This document shows, piece by piece, positions 45,035-53,627 of a DNA stretch of 64,000 bases. The stretch comes from Acidisoma sp. PAMC 29798 (GTDB taxonomy: Bacteria; Pseudomonadota; Alphaproteobacteria; Acetobacterales; Acetobacteraceae). The position numbers and the translations under genes are program-made. The stretch's first letter is position 1; the number at the start of each line of letters is the position of its first letter. The stretch lies in contig NZ_CP126995.1 in the NCBI RefSeq assembly GCF_030252425.1, forward strand, positions 140,535 to 204,534, written 5' to 3'. The notes under the pieces are model-generated. The model saw only the letters and a program-made list of their open reading frames with translations. It was not told the DNA's origin and made no database searches.

Positions 45035-46027
45035 TCATCTCGTTCGCCGTCCACTCAAGAGCCGCTCCAACAACACTGCCGTGATGATGATGATCCCAAT
45101 CGCCGTGCCTTGCCAGAAAGGCGACACGCCCAAGAGGTTCAATCCGTTTCGGATCATGACCATGATGAACACGCCGAGCAAGGTGCCGATGACCGAACCG
45201 CGACCGCCATAGAGGCTGGCACCACCGATGACGACAGCTGCGATCGAATCCAGTTCCATGAGGTTCCCGGCCAAGGGATCGACCGACAAGAGCTGGCCCG
45301 TCGTCATGATAATAGAGAGGGCGGCAAGGCAGCCGGAAGTGACGTAGGGCAGGATCGAATAGAACCGGATGTTCAGGCCCGCCGCGCGCGCCGCTTCCCG
45401 GTTCGAACCCAGCGCGTAGATGGTTCGGCCGCCCTTCGTATAGGACAGATACAGCCAGGCCAGCAGATAGGCGCCCAGCAGAACGAGGACATTCGCGCGA
45501 ATGCCGAGGATCGTGGTGTATTCAAGATCATTCAAGGCGAAGGGAATATTGGTAATCGCCTGCGCGCCCGAGATGATATAGGCGAGACTACGACCGATGG
45601 CCATCATGCCGAGGGTGACGACAAAGGACGCGAGGCCGAATTCCGAAATCAGAATCCCGGAAATTAGCCCCGCCGTAGAACCCGCCAGCAGGGCCGCGAC
45701 GGCCGCGCCGCCAAGCCCCAGCGTTGGGATGGTCACGCCGAAGATGATGCCGGATACGCCGGCGACAGAACCCACCGAAAGATCGATCCCGCCTGTCAGA
45801 ATGACGAAGGTCATGCCGATGGAAACGATGCCGACGACGATGGACTGATCGAGAAGATTAAGCAGGTTCTTGACGGTCAGAAAGTAGGGCGAGGCGATCG
45901 ACAGCACCACGGCGATCAGGATCGCGAGCGCCAGCATCCTGAGTTCCAGTCGGCCAAGAACAAACCGCCCGACGCCGCCGGCCGTCATCGCTTTGCGCGT
46001 CGGCGTCGCTTGCCTGGTCATGCTCAT
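45035..46027 (-). CDS. Sugar ABC transporter permease (CUT2)
   Basis: 330 residues with about ten membrane helices, RbsC motif TGGIDLSVGSVAGVSGIIFG near residue 75 and ATPase-contact loop ALGSNREAARAAGL. Its ATG overlaps the ATPase stop by 4 bp. Third CUT2 channel of the window. Confidence 0.95.
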   Translation of the reverse strand: MSMTRQATPTRKAMTAGGVGRFVLGRLELRMLALAILIAVVLSIASPYFLTVKNLLNLLDQSIVVGIVSIGMTFVILTGGIDLSVGSVAGVSGIIFGVTIPTLGLGGAAVAALLAGSTAGLISGILISEFGLASFVVTLGMMAIGRSLAYIISGAQAITNIPFALNDLEYTTILGIRANVLVLLGAYLLAWLYLSYTKGGRTIYALGSNREAARAAGLNIRFYSILPYVTSGCLAALSIIMTTGQLLSVDPLAGNLMELDSIAAVVIGGASLYGGRGSVIGTLLGVFIMVMIRNGLNLLGVSPFWQGTAIGIIIITAVLLERLLSGRRTR

Positions 46028-47940
46028 ACACGCTCTCCAAGCTCTTCGGTCACCGCATCGGCGGCGTCGCCGGCGAGTGCCGCGTGAATCCGGCGACGCA
46101 CGTCACCCTCATCCAGCGTGCCGGTGGTGTCAGGCAGAACCAGAACGATCATGCCATTGTCATGGCCACGTTCGTTCTTGAGTATCGTCACCAGCAGCCC
46201 TCGGTCTCCGCCGGCCGCAAGCGCGGCACCGATGGGCAGATCATCCATCGCCGTAACTTGCCCGGCCTTCAGCCAGGGCAAGGCCGTGCCGGCGGTCGCC
46301 AGGAAGGCTAGTCGGTCACTATCCGCAATGCCCCAGAAGGCGGTCCCGCCGTAATCGGATGCAAGGCCGGTCAGAAGATGCTGCACCCGCGCCATGGAGC
46401 TTCGGGGTGCGGCCAGCAGCGTCAATGTCTCTTCAACCAGGGAAGCCGCCGGCACGTCGGCCGTCGACCGGCCATCGCTGATCACCACGACGCGTTCGCA
46501 AAGGCCGAGCAGTTCCTCGAAATCCGAGGAGACCACGAGGACGGCGACGCCCTCATCGGCAATCTTGTGCAGCAGTTTGTAGATCGAGGCGCGGGTCGCA
46601 ATGTCCACGCCCCGCGTGGGCTCGTCCAGCATCAGGACCTTCGGCTGAAGCAAGAGCCAACGGGCGATAATAATCTTTTGCTGCATCCCACCGGAAAGAT
46701 TGAGCAGACTATCATCGTCCAGACGCGACAGCGGCAGATCGAGAAGGCCGAGCAGGTGCTCCACCTGCGCACGGCGACGGCCATAGCCGCAGAAGAAGCC
46801 ACGCGACGCCGCAAGGTGACCGAGCAACAGATTCTCGCGCACCGTCATGTCAGGCGCGATGGCCTGATGGCGCCGATCCTCCGGCACCAGGGCGACGCCC
46901 GCGCGGATCGCCTGGGCGGGTTTGCGTGGCGCAAAGGCTGCGCCGTCCAACAGCATCGTGCCGCTGCGCCGATGGCGCAGGCCGAAGATGCCTTCCACCG
47001 CTTCCGACCGTCCGGCGCCGACAAGACCCGCGAGGCCAAGAATTTCGCCGGCATGCAGATCGAAGGAGATATCCTTGACGAGGGGATCAACCCTGAGGTT
47101 GCGCACGGAAAGGCGGCATTCGCGCGCCCCATGCGTCGCGGCAAGGCGGCTCGCATAGACCTTGCCCAATTCCTGGCCGACCATCAGGCGAATGAGATCA
47201 GCTTGCGTCAGGGACGCAGTCGCCACCGATTCCGCAACCGAGCGGCCTTCCCGCAGCACCGTCACACGGTCGGTGATGCGGAAGACCTCCTCCAGGCGAT
47301 GCGACACGAAGCCGACCGCGCAATCGCCGGCGCGCAACGTATCGATGAGGCTGAACAGCCGATCGACCTCGCTCGGGCTGAGGGAGGATGTCGGCTCATC
47401 AAAGATGATGACCTTGGCCGAAACCGCCAGCGCCTTCGCGATCTCGACCAATTGCCTCTGCGCGATGGACAGGCTGTCCACCTTGGCATCGAGATGCAGG
47501 GAGTTCTGTTGGCCCAGGGTCTTCAGGATCGCCATTCCGCGTTCGCGCATCGCGGCGAAGGAAAGCCGCCCGGGCGCGCCCATATCGGCGAGGAAAATGT
47601 TTTCCATGACCGACAGATCGGCGGCCAGCGTGGTTTCCTGGGTGACCAGGAAAATCCCCGCATCCAGGCCGTCTCTGGGGTTACGCAAGGCGAGCGGTTT
47701 GGCGTCAAGGGTGATCTCCGCCTTGTCCGGCCGCGTGTGGCCGGCAATGACGCGGGACAAGGTGGACTTGCCGGCGCCATTGGCACCGAGCAGGCCGTGC
47801 ACCTCACCCCGCGCGAAAGCGATATTGGCGCCGTTGAGCGCCCGCGCGGCGCCGAAGGATTTTTCGGCGCCCGTGACGATCAAGGCGGGTCGCGGCGAAA
47901 CCGCCGCAACCGCCCCGCCCGCCCTGGCTTGCGCCGACAC
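46024..47940 (-). CDS. Sugar ABC ATPase with extra C-terminal domain
   Basis: 638 residues, about 130 more than normal RbsA-type ATPases. Two nucleotide-binding domains: Walker A GANGAGKSTL with LSIAQRQLVEIAKAL in the first, and GLVGAGRSEA with LSGGMQQKIIIARWL and VLMLDEPTRGVD in the second. After residue 510 an additional domain follows (VQHLLTGLASDYGGTAFWGI, LLVTILKNERGHDNGMIVLV), mixed alpha/beta and reminiscent of a GAF-type sensor, though I cannot name it. It ends 4 bp inside the permease gene. The extension may regulate transport according to an intracellular ligand. Confidence 0.9.
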   Translation of the reverse strand: MSAQARAGGAVAAVSPRPALIVTGAEKSFGAARALNGANIAFARGEVHGLLGANGAGKSTLSRVIAGHTRPDKAEITLDAKPLALRNPRDGLDAGIFLVTQETTLAADLSVMENIFLADMGAPGRLSFAAMRERGMAILKTLGQQNSLHLDAKVDSLSIAQRQLVEIAKALAVSAKVIIFDEPTSSLSPSEVDRLFSLIDTLRAGDCAVGFVSHRLEEVFRITDRVTVLREGRSVAESVATASLTQADLIRLMVGQELGKVYASRLAATHGARECRLSVRNLRVDPLVKDISFDLHAGEILGLAGLVGAGRSEAVEGIFGLRHRRSGTMLLDGAAFAPRKPAQAIRAGVALVPEDRRHQAIAPDMTVRENLLLGHLAASRGFFCGYGRRRAQVEHLLGLLDLPLSRLDDDSLLNLSGGMQQKIIIARWLLLQPKVLMLDEPTRGVDIATRASIYKLLHKIADEGVAVLVVSSDFEELLGLCERVVVISDGRSTADVPAASLVEETLTLLAAPRSSMARVQHLLTGLASDYGGTAFWGIADSDRLAFLATAGTALPWLKAGQVTAMDDLPIGAALAAGGDRGLLVTILKNERGHDNGMIVLVLPDTTGTLDEGDVRRRIHAALAGDAADAVTEELGERV

Positions 47941-47951
47941 CGAAGCCCCCG

Positions 47952-48926
47952 TCAGCCGTCGCCGAGGGCGAACACGGTCTTGTTCGCGACCGGCAACAGG
48001 CTTTCGATATTCTCATGCGTCGCGATCATGATCGGCACGAGGATTTCCTTCTGCGGCGTGCCGCCCTTGAGTGCCGAGACCAGAGAATCCGCCGCCTGGC
48101 TGCCCATAAGGTAAGGCTGCTGCATGCCGACGACGACGAGCTGGCCGCTTTTCAGCAACTCGACGAATTCGGGAATGCCGTCGAACCCCGCCACGAGCAC
48201 GTCGTTCTGGCGATTGGCAGCTTTCAGTGCCTGGAGCGCACCGAGTGTCGGCTGATCGACTTCTACGAAAAGCCCGCGCAGATCGGGTGTCGCCGTCAGC
48301 ATGTCCTGCACGAACTTGTAGGTTTCGTCGGTGGTGTAAGACTGCATCTGCTTCAACGCCGCCTCATTGACGAGCCCCGCCGCCTTCATGGCATCGCGGA
48401 ATCCTGCCGTGCGGTCCTGTCCGTTCTTGCGCGCGAGCGAAATAGTGCAGAGGCCGAAGGCGTCTTTCTGCCAGCCCTTGGCGATCATCGCTTTGGCAAG
48501 CTCTTGCCCAACGCCATAGGCGCCCTTGTAGTTATCGGACTTGATGAGGGTGACATAGTCGCCGCCGTTGGTGCCGATGTCGCAGATCACCACCGGCACG
48601 CCGTTGCGCTTGGCGAGGGCGAGCACGCTGGGCGCCGTAGAACTGTCCGTGGGGGAAATGACGATGCCCGCGACGTCGCGTGCGATGGCATCCTGTGCGT
48701 TCTGCAACTGCGTTTGAGCGCTGTTGTGAGAATCGAGAATTTTATAATTATAGCCCGCGGCTTTAATATGCGGGGCAATGCCCTTGCCGACCGCGCGCCA
48801 GAACGGCAGATCAAGCCCTGGGGTCAGATAGACGACCTCCTTGGCGGCGGCCGAGGCCCGTTTTATGCCAAGGATCCCGGCGGCGGCCGCGGTCGCACCA
48901 GCCGCGAGAAGCGTGCGTCGTTCCAT
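47952..48926 (-). CDS. Sugar ABC transporter substrate-binding protein (CUT2)
   Basis: 324 residues from ATG 48926, preceded by AAGGGGAAA. The leader MERRTLLAAGATAAAAGILG has a twin-arginine-like start and ends near RASAAA. The mature part is a type 1 periplasmic binding protein (VVYLTPGLDLPFWRAVGKGI, AGIVISPTDSSTAPSVLALA, LRGLFVEVDQPTLGALQAL). First gene of the operon that ends with denD, so the ligand may be a four-carbon sugar acid or a precursor. Confidence 0.92.
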   Translation of the reverse strand: MERRTLLAAGATAAAAGILGIKRASAAAKEVVYLTPGLDLPFWRAVGKGIAPHIKAAGYNYKILDSHNSAQTQLQNAQDAIARDVAGIVISPTDSSTAPSVLALAKRNGVPVVICDIGTNGGDYVTLIKSDNYKGAYGVGQELAKAMIAKGWQKDAFGLCTISLARKNGQDRTAGFRDAMKAAGLVNEAALKQMQSYTTDETYKFVQDMLTATPDLRGLFVEVDQPTLGALQALKAANRQNDVLVAGFDGIPEFVELLKSGQLVVVGMQQPYLMGSQAADSLVSALKGGTPQKEILVPIMIATHENIESLLPVANKTVFALGDG

Positions 48927-48969
48927 TCGGTTTCCCCTTGGCTGAACGCCTTGAGGCGTCCAATATTGT

Positions 48970-49030
48970 TGGTGGTTCGGCCACCATACCACTTCGATTG
49001 AACTCGTCAAGAGGCCCAGTTGTATAACGG
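48970..49030 (-). promoter_or_regulatory. Promoter and operator-like sites of the denD operon
   Basis: On the minus strand TTGACG (49010-49005) and TATGGT (48988-48983) are 16 bp apart. A perfect TGGTGG/CCACCA inverted repeat (48970-48986) overlaps the -10. TTGTATAACGG (49020-49030 on plus) resembles the FadR-subfamily consensus TNGTNNNACN and could be bound by the GntR regulator encoded in the operon. Confidence 0.45.
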
Positions 49031-49042
49031 ATGATGACTCTT

Positions 49043-50092
49043 AACACGCGATAATATTCCTTCCCGCGTATTGATTTGAGAGGTGGTTTCCGTCAGACTA
49101 TCGCCATGAAACGATCCGCCGCTTTGTCATCGCCATCGAGCGTTTCCGCGGTGTTGCGAGCCGAGGGCGCCGAGACCCCACTGACCTTGAGAGCAGCGCG
49201 ATCTCTGGCGCGCTCACAGGCGTATCAGTCCGCCGCCGATGCCCCGGCAACGCTGCGCGCCTACAAAGCCGATCTGGCTAACTTCAAGGCATGGTGCGTA
49301 GAGCGCAAGCTCGATCCCATGCCATCCACGGCCGAGGTCGTCGGCGCCTACCTGGCGGACGCCGGGCGCGGCTATGCGCTGTCCACGCTAAGACGGCGGG
49401 TCGCCGCCATTGCCCGAGCCCATCGCATCGCCAAGCAGCCGCTCGACACGCGCCACCCTGCGATCCGTGAGACCTTACGCGGCATTGCCCGCACCCATGG
49501 TGAGCCCCCTCGCCGCTCCGCCGCCATCACTACGGCGGAGATCAAGCGTCTGCTCCGTGTCTGCAGCGACGATATGGCGGGCACCCGGGATCAGGCCCTC
49601 TTCCTCGTCTGTTTCGCCGGCGCCTTGCGCCGCTCTGAGCTCGTCGGCCTCGATGTCGAGCATATCAACCGGACCGACGATGGCCTGCGCCTGCTGATCA
49701 CGCGTTCCAAGACCGACAAGGAGGGCGCCGGGGCCGAGATTGGGCTATCGCGCGGTCGTGCCATGGCCACCTGTCCCGTGACAGCGCTGGAGCGCTGGCT
49801 TGAGCAGGCCGAGATCACTGCCGGTCCGATTTTTCGAAAGGTCGATCGTTGGGGGAAGGTCCATAGCGGTCGGCTCGATCCCGATGCCGTGCGCCAGATT
49901 CTCAAAAAACGTGCCCTGGAGGCGAAGATCACGGGAACGATCTGGGAGCCAATCACGCCCCACGGTATGCGGGCCGGGTTTGTGACGACCGCCTACAAGA
50001 ACGGCGTTCCCGACGAGGAAATCATGGGCCACACGCGTCATCGAAGTCTGACGACGATGAGAGGCTATATTCGACGATCCAAGCTCAACACC
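49043..50092 (+). repeat. Right arm of the ~1-kb inverted repeat
   Basis: Matches 18473-19505 in inverted orientation, including the recombinase gene and about 60 bp before its start. It differs mainly by the 12 bp (around 50065-50076) that are missing from the left arm. Beyond the arms the flanking sequences are unrelated. Confidence 0.9.
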
Positions 50093-50122
50093 TCGAGCCC
50101 TGCGGGTAAGTTGGGCTTATGA
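49106..50122 (+). CDS. Tyrosine recombinase/integrase, complete
   Basis: 338 residues with all family elements: N-terminal SAM-like core-binding domain (TLRAYKADLANFKAWC) and catalytic domain with Arg in AGALRRSEL, HGMR, GHTRH and the nucleophile Tyr in MRGYIRR. Phage-integrase-type enzymes catalyse strand exchange at specific sites. Alternative GTG at 49076 has no better ribosome-binding site. Together with the inactive copy at 18438 it brackets about 30 kb of sugar-transport genes. Confidence 0.93.
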   Translation: MKRSAALSSPSSVSAVLRAEGAETPLTLRAARSLARSQAYQSAADAPATLRAYKADLANFKAWCVERKLDPMPSTAEVVGAYLADAGRGYALSTLRRRVAAIARAHRIAKQPLDTRHPAIRETLRGIARTHGEPPRRSAAITTAEIKRLLRVCSDDMAGTRDQALFLVCFAGALRRSELVGLDVEHINRTDDGLRLLITRSKTDKEGAGAEIGLSRGRAMATCPVTALERWLEQAEITAGPIFRKVDRWGKVHSGRLDPDAVRQILKKRALEAKITGTIWEPITPHGMRAGFVTTAYKNGVPDEEIMGHTRHRSLTTMRGYIRRSKLNTSSPAGKLGL

Positions 50123-50342
50123 CAGTAGCTGTTGCATTGCTGATGAAATGGCGGACCTTCGGGCTCTCCATTCTCGCCCGTAGCCTGCAGGCTTCCGGGA
50201 TGCCGCCGGCTCATCAACCGTTTGTAGGAACGCGTTATGCCCGTCTCTGACGTCCTCGTCGCCGCCTTTTTTGCTTAGCCAAATCGCTATAGTCGCTGAG
50301 ACTTCAAATTCTATGCATCATTCTCAGGCTTTTTTCGATCCT

Positions 50343-50363
50343 AGTGCCTCGATCTTAGGCACT
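50343..50363. promoter_or_regulatory. Inverted repeat upstream of the HutC-type regulator
   Basis: AGTGCCT (50343-50349) and AGGCACT (50357-50363) with a 7-nt spacer, in the 310-bp non-coding stretch after the recombinase. Could be a weak terminator of the recombinase transcript or an operator. Confidence 0.3.
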
Positions 50364-50406
50364 GCGCCTATGGGCGAGCAATATCGCTAGTAATCGCGTG
50401 TTGCGA

Positions 50407-50420
50407 AACGTCATGACGTT
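50407..50420. promoter_or_regulatory. Perfect 14-bp palindrome, probable operator
   Basis: AACGTCATGACGTT reads the same on both strands and ends 14 bp before the start codon of the GntR/HutC-type regulator at 50435. HutC-type proteins bind symmetric sites and usually repress their own operon, so this is the best operator candidate for the 11-kb operon that follows. Confidence 0.55.
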
Positions 50421-50434
50421 CGTATGATTGATCC

Positions 50435-51187
50435 ATGTCGTGGAACAGCGCCTCCCTGATCGACAGCCCTTTGCCGCTGTGGTCGCAAATCGCCGACCGT
50501 CTGCGGGCGGCTCTTGAGCGTGGCGAGTTCATTCCCGGCGACCGGCTGCCTTCCGAGGCGGACCTGAATGAGGCCTTTGGCGTCAGCCGCAGCACCGCGC
50601 GCGCCGCGCTCGACAAGTTGGAGAGCGAAGGTCGGATCACCCGCCGCTCCGGCATAGGCTCCATCGTTCTGCCACCCCAGGTCGATCAACCGGTCAATCT
50701 GCTGGCAAGCTTCGCGGAGGATATGCGCGCACGCGGCTTCATGCCGAGTTACCGGACACGGTCAGTCGAGATTACGATCGCGACGGCGGAGGTCGCTGAA
50801 GCCCTCGGTCTCGAAACCGGCACCCCTCTGGGCATGATCGATCGCCTGCTGCTGGCCAACAGCGTCGTCATCGGCCTCAGCCATTCCTGGCTGTCGCCTG
50901 CCATTGCCAACGTGTCGAATCTGCCAACCCGCGCGGAACTGGACTCAGGGTCGCTGTATCGATGGATCGAGCAGCGGAGCGGCCGCCGCATCGCCGGCGG
51001 TTCAGAGTTTATCCAGGCGGTGAACGCCGATGAGCAGATCGCGGCAAGCCTCAACGTCGCGGCTAACGCGGCCGTCCTGCTCGCGCGCCGCATCTCTCGC
51101 ACGGCAGATGGGCAGCCGATCGAATATGCCATGCTCTACTATCGCTCCGATCTTTACCGCTTCCATATCGAGTTGACGCGGCCATGA
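50435..51187 (+). CDS. GntR-family regulator (HutC/UTRA subfamily)
   Basis: 250 residues. Winged helix (residues 8-75: PLWSQIADRLRAALERGEFI, LPSEADLNEAFGVSRSTARA) and UTRA effector domain (about 90-245, with GMIDRLLLANSVVIGLSHSW). UTRA domains bind small sugars or their phosphates. It heads the long operon to 61736 and overlaps the kinase gene by 4 bp. A perfect palindrome lies just upstream, suggesting autorepression relieved by the substrate. Confidence 0.93.
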   Translation: MSWNSASLIDSPLPLWSQIADRLRAALERGEFIPGDRLPSEADLNEAFGVSRSTARAALDKLESEGRITRRSGIGSIVLPPQVDQPVNLLASFAEDMRARGFMPSYRTRSVEITIATAEVAEALGLETGTPLGMIDRLLLANSVVIGLSHSWLSPAIANVSNLPTRAELDSGSLYRWIEQRSGRRIAGGSEFIQAVNADEQIAASLNVAANAAVLLARRISRTADGQPIEYAMLYYRSDLYRFHIELTRP

Positions 51188-52076
51188 ACGGAACAGTCGC
51201 GCTCTTCGCGGGTGACGGCACGCTCGACCTTACGCTGCATATGCCGCGTCTGCCGGAACCGGACGAGAAAGTTCATGTGCAAGCAGCTTCGGAATCCGCA
51301 GGCGGTGTGATCGCCAACGCGGCTGTCGCCTGCGCGATGGCCGGCCGCGACGCACGCGTACTCATACAGGCCGGTGCAGACGATGCCGGAACGCGTGTGC
51401 TGGCCGAACTTGCAGCGCGCGGCGTCGATGTCAGCGCATCGATCCAGAGCGGCGAGAATTGCCGCGTCGTCATTCTCATCGAGCCGCATGGCGAAAAGCG
51501 CCTGCTGCTCTATCCCGGATCGAGTCTCTTCCCAAGCCTGACGCAAACGCAGTCTGTCGACCTCGACGACATCGGTTGGGTACATACGGCGATCTACGAT
51601 CGCGCGGCTGCCGAAACCCTGATTGCGCGCTGCCGCGCTGGCGGCATACCCTGGTCGATCGACTTGGAGCCCGCCAGCTTCGCGGAGGGCATCGCAAGTC
51701 TGGCGCCACATCTTACCGGTGCTGCCATCGTCTTTTGCAATAGCCGCGCCGCCGATGCTTTGGGCGGTGACGCTGCCGCGCGCCTGCATGCCATGGGCGT
51801 TCGCGCCGTCATCCTGACTGAAGGTCCCGGTGGCGCGACATGGTGCGAGGGCAGCACCCACCAGCGAGTCGCTGCACCCGCCGTCGTTCCCGTGGATACC
51901 ACGGCGCCGGGGACTGCCTCGCGGGTTGGGTCATCGCCGGGCTGATGGAGGGACGCACGAACCAAGTGGCTCTCGCCGAAGCCGTGCGGGCCGCGAGCCT
52001 GAGCTGCACTCGCCCCGGTGCGCAACTCTCCTATCCGACACGTGACGAAGTGAGGATCTCCGATGACTGCGCCTAA
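51184..52076 (+). pseudogene. PfkB-family sugar kinase, frameshifted at the active site
   Basis: The first 240 codons give a normal ribokinase-family body (VIANAAVACAMAGRDARVLI, ILTEGPGGATW). At about 51905 one G is missing from what should be ACGGGCGCCGGGGAC, encoding TGAGD, so the frame reads APGTASR and ends at 51945. The +1 frame continues correctly as AGDCLAGWVIAGLMEGRTNQ and stops at 52076, overlapping the next gene. The catalytic GAGD aspartate is therefore lost unless this is a sequencing error or a recoding site. Confidence 0.85.
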
Positions 52077-52914
52077 GGTTCTTCCCATCAAGCCGAGTGC
52101 GCTGGCCGAGCTCTTCGGCCGGCCCAAGCCCGTCATTGGCGTCATCCATCTGCGCGCCCTGCCCGGTGCCCCGCGCTATGACGGCTCATCCGTGCGCGCC
52201 ATCTATGCCGAAGCCGCCGCCGATGCGCGCACCCTGGCTGAGGGCGGGATCGACGGCATCATCGTCGAGAATGCGAGCGACCTGCCCTTTTCGCGGCCCG
52301 AGGATATCGGGCCGGAGACGGTGGCCGCGCTGACCGCCGCCTGCCTGGAAGTGCGCGCGGCCGTGTCCACGCCGATCGGCATCACCTGCGTCGCCAATGG
52401 CGTGATCCCGGCGCTCGCGGTGGCCAAGGCCGTCGGCGCCCGCTGGGTCCGCGCCAATCAATGGGTGAACGCCTATGTCGCGAACGAGGGCTTCATGAAT
52501 GGCCCGGCACCGCGTGCGCTGCGCTACCGCGCTGCCATCGGCGCCCAGGACGTTCGCATCTTCGCCGATGTGCATGTGAAATTCGGTGCCCATGCCATTA
52601 CCGCCGACCGCAGCGTGACAGAACAATCGACCGACGCCGAGTGGTTCGACGCCGATGTGCTGATCGCGACCGGTGCCCGCACCGGGTCGCCCACCCAGGT
52701 CGGCGAAGTCGAGCAGGTGCGCGCCGGCACCAATCTTCCGGTCATCATCGGCTCCGGCCTCGACGCCGATCAGGTGCCCAGCCTCTTCGCGGTAGCCGAT
52801 GGCGCCATCGTCGGCCAATGGCTGAAGCGGGACGGCGTCTGGTGGAATCCGGTTGATCCCGCACGGGTCGCGCGCCTGATGACGGCGGTCGAAAAGCTGC
52901 GCGGTGCCGCATGA
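52063..52914 (+). CDS. BtpA/SgcQ-family protein
   Basis: 283 residues of the BtpA/SgcQ TIM-barrel family: VIGVIHLRALPGAPRY at the start, DGIIVENASDLPF, WVRANQWVNAYVANEGF, IFADVHVKFGAHAI, and a phosphate-binding end VIIGSGLDADQVP. SgcQ belongs to an E. coli sugar phosphotransfer and catabolic cluster, and BtpA was linked to photosystem I in cyanobacteria; the biochemical activity is not settled. Here it lies between a sugar kinase and transport genes, which supports a sugar-phosphate enzyme role. Confidence 0.92.
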   Translation: MTAPKVLPIKPSALAELFGRPKPVIGVIHLRALPGAPRYDGSSVRAIYAEAAADARTLAEGGIDGIIVENASDLPFSRPEDIGPETVAALTAACLEVRAAVSTPIGITCVANGVIPALAVAKAVGARWVRANQWVNAYVANEGFMNGPAPRALRYRAAIGAQDVRIFADVHVKFGAHAITADRSVTEQSTDAEWFDADVLIATGARTGSPTQVGEVEQVRAGTNLPVIIGSGLDADQVPSLFAVADGAIVGQWLKRDGVWWNPVDPARVARLMTAVEKLRGAA

Positions 52915-53627
52915 CGCCGCTGACCGACCCCACCGGCGTTTTCGCGGCGGCGCAATCCGGCACGCCACGCTGCGTCGTGCTGTTTCTGGCAAAGCGTCAG
53001 GTCGCGCCGTCGCCTGCCGACTTGGCCGGCATCGCAACCGTGTTGCGTCGTCTCCAGTCCCAAGGCTGGCTGCTATCGGTCCGTGCCATGCTCGCCCCGA
53101 ATTTTGTTGACGAGCCGACCGGTTATGCGACGGGCTTCGCGCATGACATCGACATCGGCGGCATGTTCGAAGCGCCCTCGATGACCGCTGCCATGGCCGG
53201 TACGGTCGCTCTGGAACAGGCCGGCTGGGGCAAGCTCTTCACCACGGAATGGCTGCTGGGACCGCGCGAATTCGCGGCGGTGCAGGGCGCGCAGCCTGAC
53301 CGCGATCGTCCCTGGGGCTTTCTCGCGCTATGGGAATGGAACGACGCCTGGAGCGCGGCCACGCCCGAGGAACGCCGCGACTACGACGCCGAATGCGACG
53401 TTGCCTTCGCATCCGATCTCGCCTCCGGTATCGACATCGCTGGCCGCCATCGCCTGGATTGGGCCAGCCGCTGGCATCATCTCGGTGCCTGGGAGGCGGA
53501 GAGCCCGGCCGCCATCGATGCCGCGATGCGTGAGCATGAGCGCGCGGCGGATTTCAAATTCACCACCTCTCGTCACTACATCGGCCGACGCACGCCCTTG
53601 CTCGCGCTGATCGGATCCGCTGCATGA
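52911..53627 (+). CDS. Unknown protein, two related domains
   Basis: 238 residues, no family I can name. It seems to be two copies of one domain of about 100-115 residues: each half has a central aromatic-rich strand, a GI/DIDI..GR-type segment and a final helix-strand with (A)..FKFTT or WGKLFTTE, compatible with a dimeric alpha/beta-barrel (EthD or darcynin-like) fold. The second half aligns along its length with the 101-residue protein encoded next. Coupled by 4-bp overlaps to both neighbours, so it belongs to the pathway. No signal peptide. Confidence 0.7.
   Translation: MTPLTDPTGVFAAAQSGTPRCVVLFLAKRQVAPSPADLAGIATVLRRLQSQGWLLSVRAMLAPNFVDEPTGYATGFAHDIDIGGMFEAPSMTAAMAGTVALEQAGWGKLFTTEWLLGPREFAAVQGAQPDRDRPWGFLALWEWNDAWSAATPEERRDYDAECDVAFASDLASGIDIAGRHRLDWASRWHHLGAWEAESPAAIDAAMREHERAADFKFTTSRHYIGRRTPLLALIGSAA

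Noticed and set aside
46378..48114. A 578-codon open frame on the plus strand opposite the ABC ATPase and binding-protein genes.
   Set aside because: It is the complement of well-conserved coding sequence in high-GC DNA, with no family resemblance and many His/Arg residues typical of antisense frames.
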